From NCBI GenBank assembly GCA_004794785.1, contig SJOL01007698.1:412518-476517 (forward strand): a stretch of 64,000 bases of DNA, given 5' to 3'. Positions 22,647 to 32,658 of the stretch are shown in pieces; the stretch's first letter is position 1, and the number at the start of each line of letters is the position of its first letter. The translations under genes were made by a program, and so were the position numbers. The notes under the pieces were generated by a model. It ran no database searches, had not been told where the DNA came from, and worked only from the letters and a program-made list of their open reading frames with translations. Origin of the DNA: Opisthorchis felineus (lineage: Eukaryota > Platyhelminthes > Trematoda > Opisthorchiida > Opisthorchiidae).

Positions 22647-23224
22647 TCTGTTATCGTTTATTTTGGAACGGCATGGTCACAAATGGAAAAATAAATGAGA
22701 GCGTTTGATGTGGAAGGGTGTAGAAAAAATCAGATAAAATGGAGGAAATATTCCATTCAAAAATTTCCAGCCAGACGAAATAATCTTCAAAGTATGTAGG
22801 AATTTTTGGTATGGAAACGCACGTGTAAGGACCAGCAACTGAAGAAAGGACAACCAATGCTGAATGCTCTTTAAGGTGCACTAAGCGCTAGCACAGTCAA
22901 GACTCGCACATCAGGCACAAAGTGTCCGTCATACTGAGTCAGGTGTGGTAGTCACTGACGAGAATGTACATTCAATGCCATTTACTGTGCATAAAAGTGT
23001 CGCAAGCACGTACGGGGTCCAAAAAGGTGAGCAAAAGCAAGTCGCTTACTGTCACCTTAAGAAGCCCCCAAGCTAACAGCAGTCTTGGAGGGTTGAGGAA
23101 ATCAGAAACCCTGGCATAAGATGATCATCGGTTACTGGACCAAAAATCAACATTGCACTCAACGGCACGTAGGACTGGAACGACAGCGATAGAACATTCG
23201 TCAGCCCCGTGCTTCTGCTTCTTT
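22647..23224. other. Spacer inside the inverted structure, unassigned
   Basis: No domain recognised between the left Penelope arm and the R2-like fragment. Confidence 0.4.
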
Positions 23225-23925
23225 TCATTCTACACAGACATTCTGAGGCCATCCAAGAAGGTGCTCACGTCTATCGCCGTTCCAAACAGCGATTAGGTTA
23301 GGCTTAGTAAAAGATGTCGAAGTCGTGCTCTCAACTCCTCGAAGATGGTGTGTCCCAGACGACAGAGACGTTTTCCGAGTCCCCTGTAACTCTATTTTGA
23401 CGAGCACATCGAGCATCATTGACTTCCTGATGCAATTGTCCAACACTTAAGCGTGTTTCGGTGGGCTTGGCGGAGCACGAGCGAATATGTCAGCCTCGGG
23501 GTCAGGTAGTTATTTCTGATCTCCATTCTTTTATGCAGCTTTAGTGGGGCGTGCATCACCTTATCGAGCAGTTTCAGCAGCTGCTGTTGGTGGTTGCAGG
23601 CTCCTTACCCCTTGAAAGTAAAGGGGATGCCCAAATATTTCATGGTGTATGTTGGACCCAGAGGAGTGATGATGAGTTTCTCAGAAAAGCAAAAGGTTCT
23701 ACTGAAACTACAGCCAGCCGGGTTTTTTCTGCTCCCACAAATCACTATTAACTTCGCCTTCCGGGCATGGGTTGTCATACCAGCTCTTCCCAACTCGACC
23801 TCGACAGCTTTAAGCTTGACTTTATACACACACATGACTCAGTCGTCAGAAAAGGTAAAACCACCAACTAAGGCGTCATGGAACTGGTAACCCAGTTGCT
23901 GCATCGACAATCCAAGGACCTCTGT
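23225..23925 (-). pseudogene. R2-like retrotransposon reverse transcriptase fragment
   Basis: The minus-strand frame contains the C-terminal half of an R2-clade reverse transcriptase. It has LGYQFHDALVGGFTFSDD (catalytic-box region, usually FADD, here FSDD), then a stop, RKAKLIVICGSRKNP, then TMKYLGIPFTFKG, a second stop, and then APLKLHKRMEI, YLTPRLTYSLVLRQAHRNTLK and, after a frameshift, LDNCIRKS. The order and motifs (KYLGIPF..., LVLGQ.HRNTLK in the family) fit R2-type elements. Only two stops in about 170 codons suggest moderate age. The N-terminal zinc fingers, the rest of the polymerase and the restriction-like endonuclease are absent. It sits in the spacer of the Penelope inverted repeat. 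Confidence 0.8.
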
Positions 23926-24110
23926 AATGTGTACTGGTTACAACTGATGCTGAGGCACCAACTGGGTCACGTTATTCACTATCAAAAGTAGCCGGTACGT
24001 TGAAACCAAACAGGGTGGTCGGCCACGTCTGGAGTCTCTGAACTCCTAGACCACCCAGAATGGCGTCTTAGCTACCCATTTGCCACAACAATGAAGTGGT
24101 TTGGAGCGCT

Positions 24111-24130
24111 GACACTGTCTAGACAGTGTC
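24111..24130. repeat. Perfect 20-bp palindrome at the inverted-repeat edge
   Basis: GACACTGTCTAGACAGTGTC is its own reverse complement and abuts the inner end of the right Penelope arm (24131). It can extrude a hairpin. No counterpart is seen at the inner end of the left arm. Confidence 0.9.
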
Positions 24131-24580
24131 CATTCTGTCGATACAACATAAACAGCCCCTAATCTGTGCCTGAGTTACAGTTTCCAGCCACACCATCAGG
24201 TTCGGTTGGGAGGACAAATTGCCAAATTCTACCACCAGCTTCTCTGCGTACTCATCCGTGCGCTCATGCCGAGCATCATACATTGATCATAAGATAGGGC
24301 GTTCATCGGACAGAATAGGAGAACACAATTGGATGCCCCTGAATGATGGTTGGAAGAAACCGGACTCAACTGGAATTGCGTCACATCTGGTCGAAACCAG
24401 TCATGCCATCTACAAGAGCACGCCGTCGATATTATGTAGCGGATAACTGATAACCGTTCACCGCTTGTATGATCCGGCCTATTATGGATCGCCGAGGCAA
24501 ACTGAACCCAACTGCATAACCAGCAAGCCTGCGTTCAAAAGAAACTTGTACGACATCCTGGGCTTCCTCACCAATAATTT
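24131..24580 (+). mobile_element. Penelope-like element GIY-YIG endonuclease and C-terminus
   Basis: The right arm (24131-24496) repeats the left arm with about five mismatches visible by eye. On the plus strand it encodes the GIY-YIG region described for 22281. The similarity to Penelope proteins then continues beyond the arm in decayed form: AEAN, a stop, and QQACVQKKLV (24530-24575) correspond to the C-terminal AIAI..L.P.LCVQK region of these proteins. The reverse transcriptase that should precede the endonuclease is not found upstream, where the R2-like fragment lies instead. In intact elements this protein nicks the target and primes reverse transcription. This copy is truncated and has stops. 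Confidence 0.78.
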
Positions 24581-27500
24581 GGGATAGTTGAGGAAGTAAT
24601 TTTCTCAGCTTCTGATCAGATGCATTCGTACTGACAGCGAGCATGCCAGGCCGTCCAAAGACGAGTAAGAAACACCCAACTTGTCCCAAAAATTAGTCAC
24701 CTGTCTCACATTAAGGAAGCCTAACCCACACAAACACACTAAACTCCATAATTGTTTTCTGGAAAGGATCGATGCTCTGGTTCTTGTTCATCAAGAACAA
24801 TACTCTGGAGCTTCTCATAACACATTTTTGTGGGTAACCATCTGAATCCAGCCCGTTGAATCAGCAAACTGGATTGACTTACTAGCAGTACGTCAACCTT
24901 CATATTTTGCTTTTACAGCTTACTTACAGCTTTTATGAGGTGGATTGAAACGAATTCCGAAAACACACATCGCCATATAGTACGACGCATAGTTTGAATC
25001 AGTACTTCAGCGCAATTGTTCCTACAGCCGCTTTTATCCGCCATGGGAAATCGAAGGCTTGAACTTCTGTTTTCGATTCTTTATTGAAACTGACAAGAAG
25101 GATCCACTCATTCCTCAAGGATGTTTTAAGTGCTTCAATCTTTCCCTTGAGTAAACATTTTTCACGTCAGCTGAGTGTGGCTCAATCGAAATTTGAGTCA
25201 AATGCACAAATTAGCTCATTGCCAATAGGGGCAAAAACAGGCTCGGTTGCTTCTCCCGTTAAAACCAAAATAGCTTGTAAATGAGTTTTTTTCGCGAACT
25301 TACATTCCGCACTCTTACCCTTGTCAAATTTTGCGATCTCCAACTAGCTCACAAATCGATAGAATCTTCTGAGAAACACATTGCAATCCTGGTCCCAAGT
25401 TCCACTGTACCTCAGAGTACTGTTTCACAATCACCTGGAAACAAATTTTCCACAGCAGCACTCATTGCTGGTTAATCAGGTGGCCTTGGATCTGTTCGCC
25501 CAGCTTGACCATCAGCTTGCAAACGTTTTGTCAACAAGCAAGGTGACATGCACGACTGGGTGGGCAGTACTCCTTAATGAGGAAACTATCTAAGAGTAAC
25601 CATCCCTACCGTTGGGGTACTTGGCACGAAGACCGATTACAACCCTTCATTGGGGAACTCACCCCTTAGAACCTTGGAGGAAGCAAGTTCTGGTTCTTTG
25701 GATGGCTGCTTTACTTCTCAGGAGAAAGCGTCACAAGGGAAAAGTCCCATACGATTGGCTCATATCTGCCCATCGATTGCAGGTTGAGTGGTTGTCATAA
25801 GCATTCCCAATACACTACCCGTTCTTTCTGGCTGGACTGAGCTAGGCTTGACCTAAAATGTAGCTTAGGTTATGCATGAGGTACCAGTCGTCGGAACGGG
25901 GTACCGATTGTAGGATTGGATTAACGCAAAGGACGTTTTACTCATCAGTTTGATGATGAATCTTCTTTCAGCTGAATCAAAGTTTTGATAGACATTACTG
26001 GAAAATAATTCTTTCTCTTGGCTTTCCCTAAGTTCGCCGACATTGGCCGAGTTCACTCGCTTGCTCTGAGTGTCATGGTTCGTAGATGGTCAGCACACCA
26101 ATTAATTTTTACATCAACATCATGGATTTTGTCTGCTGAGCGAGTGAAATGGCGTCATCCCTTCATGTTTTCAGCCTAGAATAACTGTGACCTTGAAACA
26201 GTTTTCCGGCTTCATCTACATGGAAACACAAAAAGCTCCCTTTTTGGGTGGATCAGATGACAGAAATTCTTCAAAACATCAAATCATCCTTTCATGATTT
26301 TGTGCTGTTGATACCTGTGATTGAGCTACGCTTTTCTTCCAGTGTGCCAGCTTTCATCTTTGTGACGCAAAGCATTCGAATTCACTGAACATTCACGAAA
26401 TGTTATGAAGTACTTTACCACTGGACCACTTGTCTGATGCTTCTTGGATAACGACGACCAGGATGTCACTCGAATCGCTTGTCTGTCGAAGGAAGCTACA
26501 CCCCTGTATTACTGTGACCTAAATAGGGGCTCAAAAGTACACGTAGTTTGCAGTTGCGTGGGCAGTGGGACAGCAACACAGGATGGTTGCGCTGACGACC
26601 ACCTGGAACAGACAGAGAACGTGTGCTTAGCCATAGACTGAAAGAACCAGGCTTCAGGAAGCGACGTGCCCTACTGATGTGAAAATGTTGCAAGCTGATG
26701 TGAAAGAGCGAGAATGACTGACACAAGAGAGATCTAACTGGAGATGACTCATCCCAGAGTATTCAGTCTTGTGCAATAGACTAAGAGAAAGAGACGTTCA
26801 GACAAGTTGGCCTAAAGCCTCATCGTGACGACCATGTCCAAACAACAGCGTGCCCAACCTGATCATTCGATTTAGTGGAAAGAGTAGACAGCGGACGACA
26901 AAACTACTGTTTCAGTGAAATTCAGTAGGTTGGGGTCTTCTTGGGAAGAACTCTTTCAGTGAATTCTCAAAAGAAAATAAGCTTGGCTGCCGATCTTTTC
27001 CGAAATACGATGACCCATGATGCTACAAACCATTTGTGATTTGATGATAAAAAAACTGGTCAGCCTTGTAGCCCCACACATATTAGGGCAGTCAGTCTGT
27101 GTAAGACTTTTGGCGTGAACTACAGAATGGTACAATGAAAATCAATTACTCACGGGGATACAAAAGCCTCCAAAATTTCTGTCTCCAATAGTTTGTGCAA
27201 TGTCCTTGCATAGATTTCCCCAGATCAGAAATTTCCTTGACATTTGTCCAACGCCTGTGGATAATGAGAACAGCGTAATATTCAAACATACGGACCCTCC
27301 TTGAAGACTTACAACTGTTTTGAAAGTTTCTGAGATTGCGAGTTTAGCTTCTACTGTCGAGGCTAAAACCCGACTTACAAAAAGCACGTGCACAATTTAC
27401 CCCACTGAGCTCAAGCACGTTTGAAAGAAACGGATGATTGCTCTAAGGCGGTGAATCAATCCTAATTACTGGGACTATTCATCAAAACGGTGATGCAGTT

Positions 27501-30500
27501 GTTCTTAGGAAAACTCCCCTCTTTCTCCCAACAAAATGTTGTGTTCCATCGTGTTCATAAGCCAAAAGCTAATATACTCAGATATATGCAAAATATTTGA
27601 TTAATATCGCGTTAAACACTCATTCCAAGGCAAAATGTTACTTTGGTTCTTGATGCCCAAATATGAAACCTGTCTTTCTCATTCGGTCGCACATCTATTG
27701 TCCCAATTCACGTGAAAGACCTCTTTGTTTCCTTTTTTGTGCGGCTTTTTTCATGTCAATATGACGCACACGTTTGGAGATAAGATGACTCTCATAAGAG
27801 CCGTCTTGTTCAGTTGGGGTTTCCCCCCCCCCTGCCCCCATTTTTCTAGTGTTAGACGATTCATGCACACCAGCTTGATATGCGCCAACTTCTCCGTGTT
27901 TGTAAGTGTTCTAGATACAAGAGTAGGGTTATTATTATCTTTTTTCCTGTGGGCATCAACACACCAACGTGGGGCTTATCTACCACTCTAGTGGTTGGGA
28001 AGAGTAAAAGTGTAAAGATAGGGGAGGGTTGAGAGCCTACACCAAATGGTCGTGGTTTCCCAGGAAAAGCGGTCGAGGGTAAACGATTGACACCATGCAA
28101 AAACAAAATGGGCATTTCTCTGTGGTAAGGTGCCATCAGCATTATTTTCGAATCCTATTCATCACAACCTGAGAATACAACAGATCACTATGATGGGTTA
28201 CGTGCAGTGCCTGCAGGGTTCCCAACACCGAGCAAGACGAATTTGTCGATAAAACGTGAAGATCCTACGGCATTCAGTTTGACAATAGCCTACTGATTCC
28301 ACTACGCCACCTTATAGCCTGTCTTTCGCGAACTTTCTCAGCACCAAGACTTGAGAGTTTTACTATGGCAGCACAAGTTGCAGCTGGTAATCTTCTTCCT
28401 TTTCCCCAGCGATTCTGATTCGTTACTTAGTAATCGCTTACGGATTATTTCTTTGCGAACATTTTCTAGTTAACGCCCTCCATTCTATGAAGGCATCGAT
28501 GTTTATATATACATATATATGTAAGTACCCAAGACCTTCAACCAGAGGGTAGAAATTTTAAACCAACAGGCTAAGGGGCTTGTCGCAACTCCTTTGTAAG
28601 CGTGACCTCTCGATTTTAATGAAATCCGTCTCCATGATGGCCCAGTTGACGAACAAAGCTCGTGTGATTATGACTTAAAGTGCCACACTACAATCAGGGC
28701 TGATGCAGCCAACAAAATATGTGAATTGATCAACAAACTCAAGGTGTTCATTCCGCAGTGTTGCAGAGGCACAGAGGGGATGGGAAATTCTGGACTAATA
28801 CACTGCAACTAACAGAACACCTCCGCTATCCCACTGTGCAGACATGTGTTGTCAAAAATAAGACTGTCGTTAGTACAATTCATGTCTCCCAACCTTTCTT
28901 CAAACATAATTCAGAAATCCACGCAGTACTGACTCATTAAACAAAGGTGAGTAGGTGGGATAATCCTGGGGAATATCAGTTCTTATAGAAAGCCACTTTG
29001 ACGTTTTATTATAAACTTTAATACGACCGGAAGTAGGAGAATAGAGACTGAATGGAATCCAGTTAATTGGGAAAACCTTGAAACTGATCGGCAGTTTCTT
29101 GTTTCGGAAAAGTATGAAAAAATAATCGTTAGATTTATTGCTGGACAACATTTCGGTTTTAATCCAAAGGCTACGTCGCTATGTACTTGAACTACTATGT
29201 GCAATCGGGGGAGCAATTTTGAAGTTAGTACCTCCAGAATTCTCCTGTGCTAATGGGTCCTGTGCATCGGAAGTTAAAAATAACGCAGTGAGTTCACTGA
29301 AAAAATCGTCTGCAATGCTGACGCAATCCAGGTGCTCAGGCCTTGATGCAATAGTGTGGAAAGCTGGAAAGTGGGCTCCAAATGCTGTGGAGGATGATGT
29401 AAGTTGCTGATCTTATTTGAGGAGGAAGCTGTGGAAGAAGTAGACAACACAGTGATTATTCCAGCAATTTTATCTGAGATAAACAAAACAGAACCTGTGC
29501 AGCCTGTTTGTGATCTTATTTAGTCCATGCTAACCACGTTCGTTCGTGGAAAACCAATGCTTCTCGAAGCTTTAATGTTTCAGTAATCTGTTTCCGACAG
29601 TTTCTCACCTTTCTGTTTGCAATACTGACACAGTTGAACATCGTGGACCATGACTGAACACGACAAGACATACAATCACGATCTCAGTGTGTCACCATAG
29701 CATGGTGAACTCTGGGGCATTGTCCTGACTGGTATTTTATTGCTATCCTAAATTTCCCCGTCGGCTTAAAAACGCCATTAATTAGGGTGTAGAACTCATC
29801 AACATTTCGCCGAAAAAGGAAAGGCAGTATACGGAAAGCTGCGCAATTTCAGAACGCACATTGATTATATTCGTGGAGTTTTTCATCACCTTCTGAAAAA
29901 GGGTTCTGAAACAATGGTGATCCATAAATTATTCAACAAATGGTAAAGTACGGTACACACAAAAGGCCCTGGAGGTTTGACCAATCGAAGCCAAGTAGTT
30001 CAAGTTCGCAATTAATGAGCCAAGTTCTATGGCGGTGCTGCACACAATAAATTCGGATGATCAGAAGACCCAGTGGCTGAAAAAGGTTCAAAGACAGTTA
30101 ATGGCATATCTAAACATTCCGGAATGGACTGGGCAGACAAAAAGGTGGATTACAGTGATAAACTTGTCAAAGCACACGTGTGTATTCAAAAAGTTGCTGC
30201 AGACAGTTGCTGTTGTTGGTGATGATGATGACGATGCTTCAAACAACTAAAACGAATTCATCTACTGATAGAGTGAACATAAATACAATGAAAGAAGGAA
30301 AAATAATACACAATAAACGGGATGACGTATTTTGACTGCTCTGCTTCAAACCATCGGTTCAGTAAATAACCCGAAAAGATATTCTGATGTGCATTTCAGA
30401 ACATTATCCGTTTCCTTACCCACCTATTGCATGAAATCCCACAGTATCAGGATTACTGCGCATCAATGAATTAATGACTTCTGGTGAACTTCGGATAACC

Positions 30501-30606
30501 TGGTCTGAGAAACAGTTAGCTAGTTTGGGATGATCGATACTTGATTTAGAAAAAAACAGTTGAGTGGAATTCAAAGCTCAAAAACAAACTAACTTGTGCT
30601 TTGCAG
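24581..30606. other. Unassigned stretch
   Basis: No recognised domain or known repeat. A possible short exon on the minus strand (27154-27254) is listed separately. At 28758-28940 a frame reading YPTVQTCVVKNKTVVST faintly recalls the C-terminal end of hAT transposases, but it is too short and degraded to call. Confidence 0.35.
27154..27254 (-). CDS. Candidate 101-nt internal exon
   Basis: On the minus strand a strong acceptor (GTTCTCATTATCCACAG) and a donor (CCC-GTGAGT) bound 101 bases. Two frames are open. One reads VGQMSRKFLIWGNLC then KDIAQTIGDRNFGGFCIP, and the other begins RWTNVKEISDLGKS. I cannot choose between them or name a family. Confidence 0.2.
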
Positions 30607-30761
30607 TGCTGCGAGCAGCTTGCGAGGAAATACGAAGCACGTGACGTAAACGACGTTAGCGATTACGGCCTGGATCACATGATGGCAGCAAACAAACACG
30701 AGAGTCAGCAAGCGTGGGAAAGTGAGCCTGTTTTGCCTACACTGTCGGTTTGTGAGACAAG
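30607..30761 (+). CDS. Candidate 155-nt internal exon
   Basis: The acceptor ACTTGTGCTTTGCAG precedes a stretch in which only one frame is open, with 51 codons and two bases over. It reads CCEQLARKYEARDVNDVSDY, then GLDHMMAANKHESQQAW, then ESEPVLPTLSVCETR. The composition is hydrophilic and gene-like. The proposed donor (AAG-GTTAGC) is weak. It leaves a phase that could join the large exon at 62558, but 32 kb separate them and nothing else links them. No family is recognised. Confidence 0.33.
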
Positions 30762-31821
30762 GTTAGCATGATCACAAGGAATAAGCACACAGTAGAATCG
30801 AGCTTGATTGAGCTTTTGGAAAAGCCTTGGGTTCGTGCCACGTACGGCATTCAACAAAGGTAATTTTGGGGCCGACCTGAAGATAATCCGCTTGAAATCA
30901 TACACCCAGTTTGAGATATGAATAATGATCCCGTCGCTGTATGGAGGTCTCTAAAAATTTATTTGATTGCGGCTACTGTTAGACCTGCGCACTCAGCTTA
31001 TTCCCGTCTTGTTAGTGAAGCTTAAGAGGCCTTGGTATCTGGGACGGATCATGGACAATCCACTTCAGCAGTAGAATAGCTCGTTGGAAGCCCTGCATTT
31101 CAAGCCTTGAAATGGCACTAGCAAGCGAGCTGAACTCAATTGGCTAGCCACAATAGAAGTAGCAAGACAATCACGGTTGGTGGAATGCTGTTAGCAGCAA
31201 TGCATCAAATGTGTCCTAATTTTGGGACATTTTATCGCCTTAGCAACCAGCTTTGGTCACCATTTGCTTTCCTTTGGTTACCGTGAGCTTTGTCAAACTC
31301 TGCCGCAGATGGTTTCGGGAGTTTAACGAAGTTGTATTCTTACTACTTTCCCTGTACCAACATGGCAATCCTCACTGGCTTCCAGAACAAAATAAAGAGA
31401 CATGAACCTCGAGTTCGGTTCTAACAGCCGGACTTTGAACTCCAGGGCATACTAAATGAGAGACGAGCGTGCAACTACTACTCCACCGGTGAACGCTAGA
31501 CACTCCCAAATGATCACGTCCAAACAAGCAAACAATTTCATCTGTTTGTCCGACTATTCCAACAGCTACTCAGTAGCTTCCCTGGTTGTGTCGCTCGACC
31601 GACCCACCAGTCGGGGCTTCTTGTTCAAACAGTGCAATAGACACTTGAAACCACCGGAAACTTTTTGGGGTACAGGCTTATCGGCCTCACTACTCCCAAG
31701 GAATGTGCAATTGCTGCAAGAAAATCTTGCACTTTACAGAGGGACATCACTCGAGCGACTGTGTTCGTTCCAGTTAGTGTGACCGTTTCGTGTGTGTGTC
31801 TGTTTGTGTATATGGGTGGTG
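30762..31821. other. Unassigned stretch
   Basis: No domain or repeat recognised. The 108-codon frame at 31456-31782 has no motif. Confidence 0.4.
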
Positions 31822-31905
31822 GTTGTTCTGTTCGCTGAGCTGAGCTGAGCCAGGCACTTCGGTTGCAAACGATTCCTCACCAACGGACGTGACACCATCA
31901 GAGCG
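31822..31905 (+). repeat. Inverted-repeat arm beside Penelope fragment
   Basis: The stretch starts GTTGTTCTGTTCGCTGAG and ends GTGACACCATCAG. It matches the reverse complement of 32575-32658 with roughly four in five bases identical. Together the two arms enclose the GIY-YIG fragment on the minus strand. Penelope-like elements often carry terminal repeats in inverted as well as direct orientation, so this is plausibly such a terminal repeat. Confidence 0.6.
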
Positions 31906-32095
31906 TAGTGAGCTAGCGGTGCGTCATAGAGCTTCGGTGTGTAGACATTAAGCAATGCTGCGCTTGTGCTTATGTCTTAATGACGATGGGGAGGGTGGCC
32001 TCTGATCATGACTTGTCGTTTGGTTGGTCATTTCCGTTTGTTCGATGGCTGGCTAACTACCTGAGTGATCGGTGTTCACGTGAACTTTGCGTCTG

Positions 32096-32600
32096 ATCTC
32101 TTCTACTCATTCTACTTAACCTTTGACCCGTCGATCTCACAGTTACCATTCTTGTCTCCCGATCCGTCCGTTTCCTTTGAGCTGTCCCATTAAGGTGATG
32201 ATCCTTTGCTTGTAGATTGGGTCGATTTCTATATGTAAGTAGAATGAGTTTATGGTAGAGTACCATACTTCTAGGAAATCCTTTGCGTATCATGTGTTTC
32301 CACATGCCGAAACATCCACGTTTTCCAGGTTGAATGTGTGTCTTCTCGGATCTTCATGTAATGAAACCAGGTTGGATGGGTCATGTCCTCTGACTGCTGC
32401 AGCGTGTTCTTTCATCCGCGTAGATGGTTTTCGTCCTGTTTGTCCAACATAGTGTTTTTTGGCAGTCTGGTAAACAACGCTGTTCCCAGTATTCTGGTTG
32501 GCCTCCTCTTTCGGTGTTGAATTCAGCTTTCTCAAAGTAGGCATTGGTTTGTGGGCCATCAGGATTCCTTTTAGTTATACGCACTGATGGTGTCACCTGC
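32096..32600 (-). mobile_element. Penelope-like element, GIY-YIG endonuclease fragment
   Basis: The minus strand encodes a GIY-YIG endonuclease region: NSVVYQTAKKHYVGQTGRKP, then TRMKEHAAAVRGHDP, then SLHEDPRRHTFNLE. This follows the family layout of VVYQ..C...YVGQTGR..TR..EH and a later H...H.F. The metal-binding cysteines before YVG are replaced (QTAKKH). After a stop, the next piece reads EVWYSTINSFYLHIEIDP in decayed form, matching the EA..S....INR..D..P.Y region that ends Penelope proteins. There is no reverse transcriptase next to it. It is an inactive 3' remnant. It differs from the copy at 22-24.6 kb, so two Penelope lineages are present. Confidence 0.75.
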
Positions 32601-32658
32601 GTCGGTCACGAGTCGTTTGCAACCACACTGCCCAACTCACCTCAGCGAACAGAACAAC
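32575..32658 (-). repeat. Inverted-repeat arm beside Penelope fragment
   Basis: This is the partner of 31822-31905. It lies just upstream of the endonuclease-coding part when read on the minus strand, and overlaps the start of its open frame. Confidence 0.6.

Noticed and set aside
28758..28940. Possible hAT transposase C-terminal fragment (YPTVQTCVVKN)
   Set aside because: Only a handful of residues fit, no neighbouring sequence in any frame continues the family pattern, and the match could be chance.
29138..29400. 90-codon frame ending near a GTAAGT donor-like site (29400)
   Set aside because: No convincing acceptor precedes it, the text has no recognisable domain, and sequence downstream is open in a different frame. 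Evidence was too thin to list as an exon.
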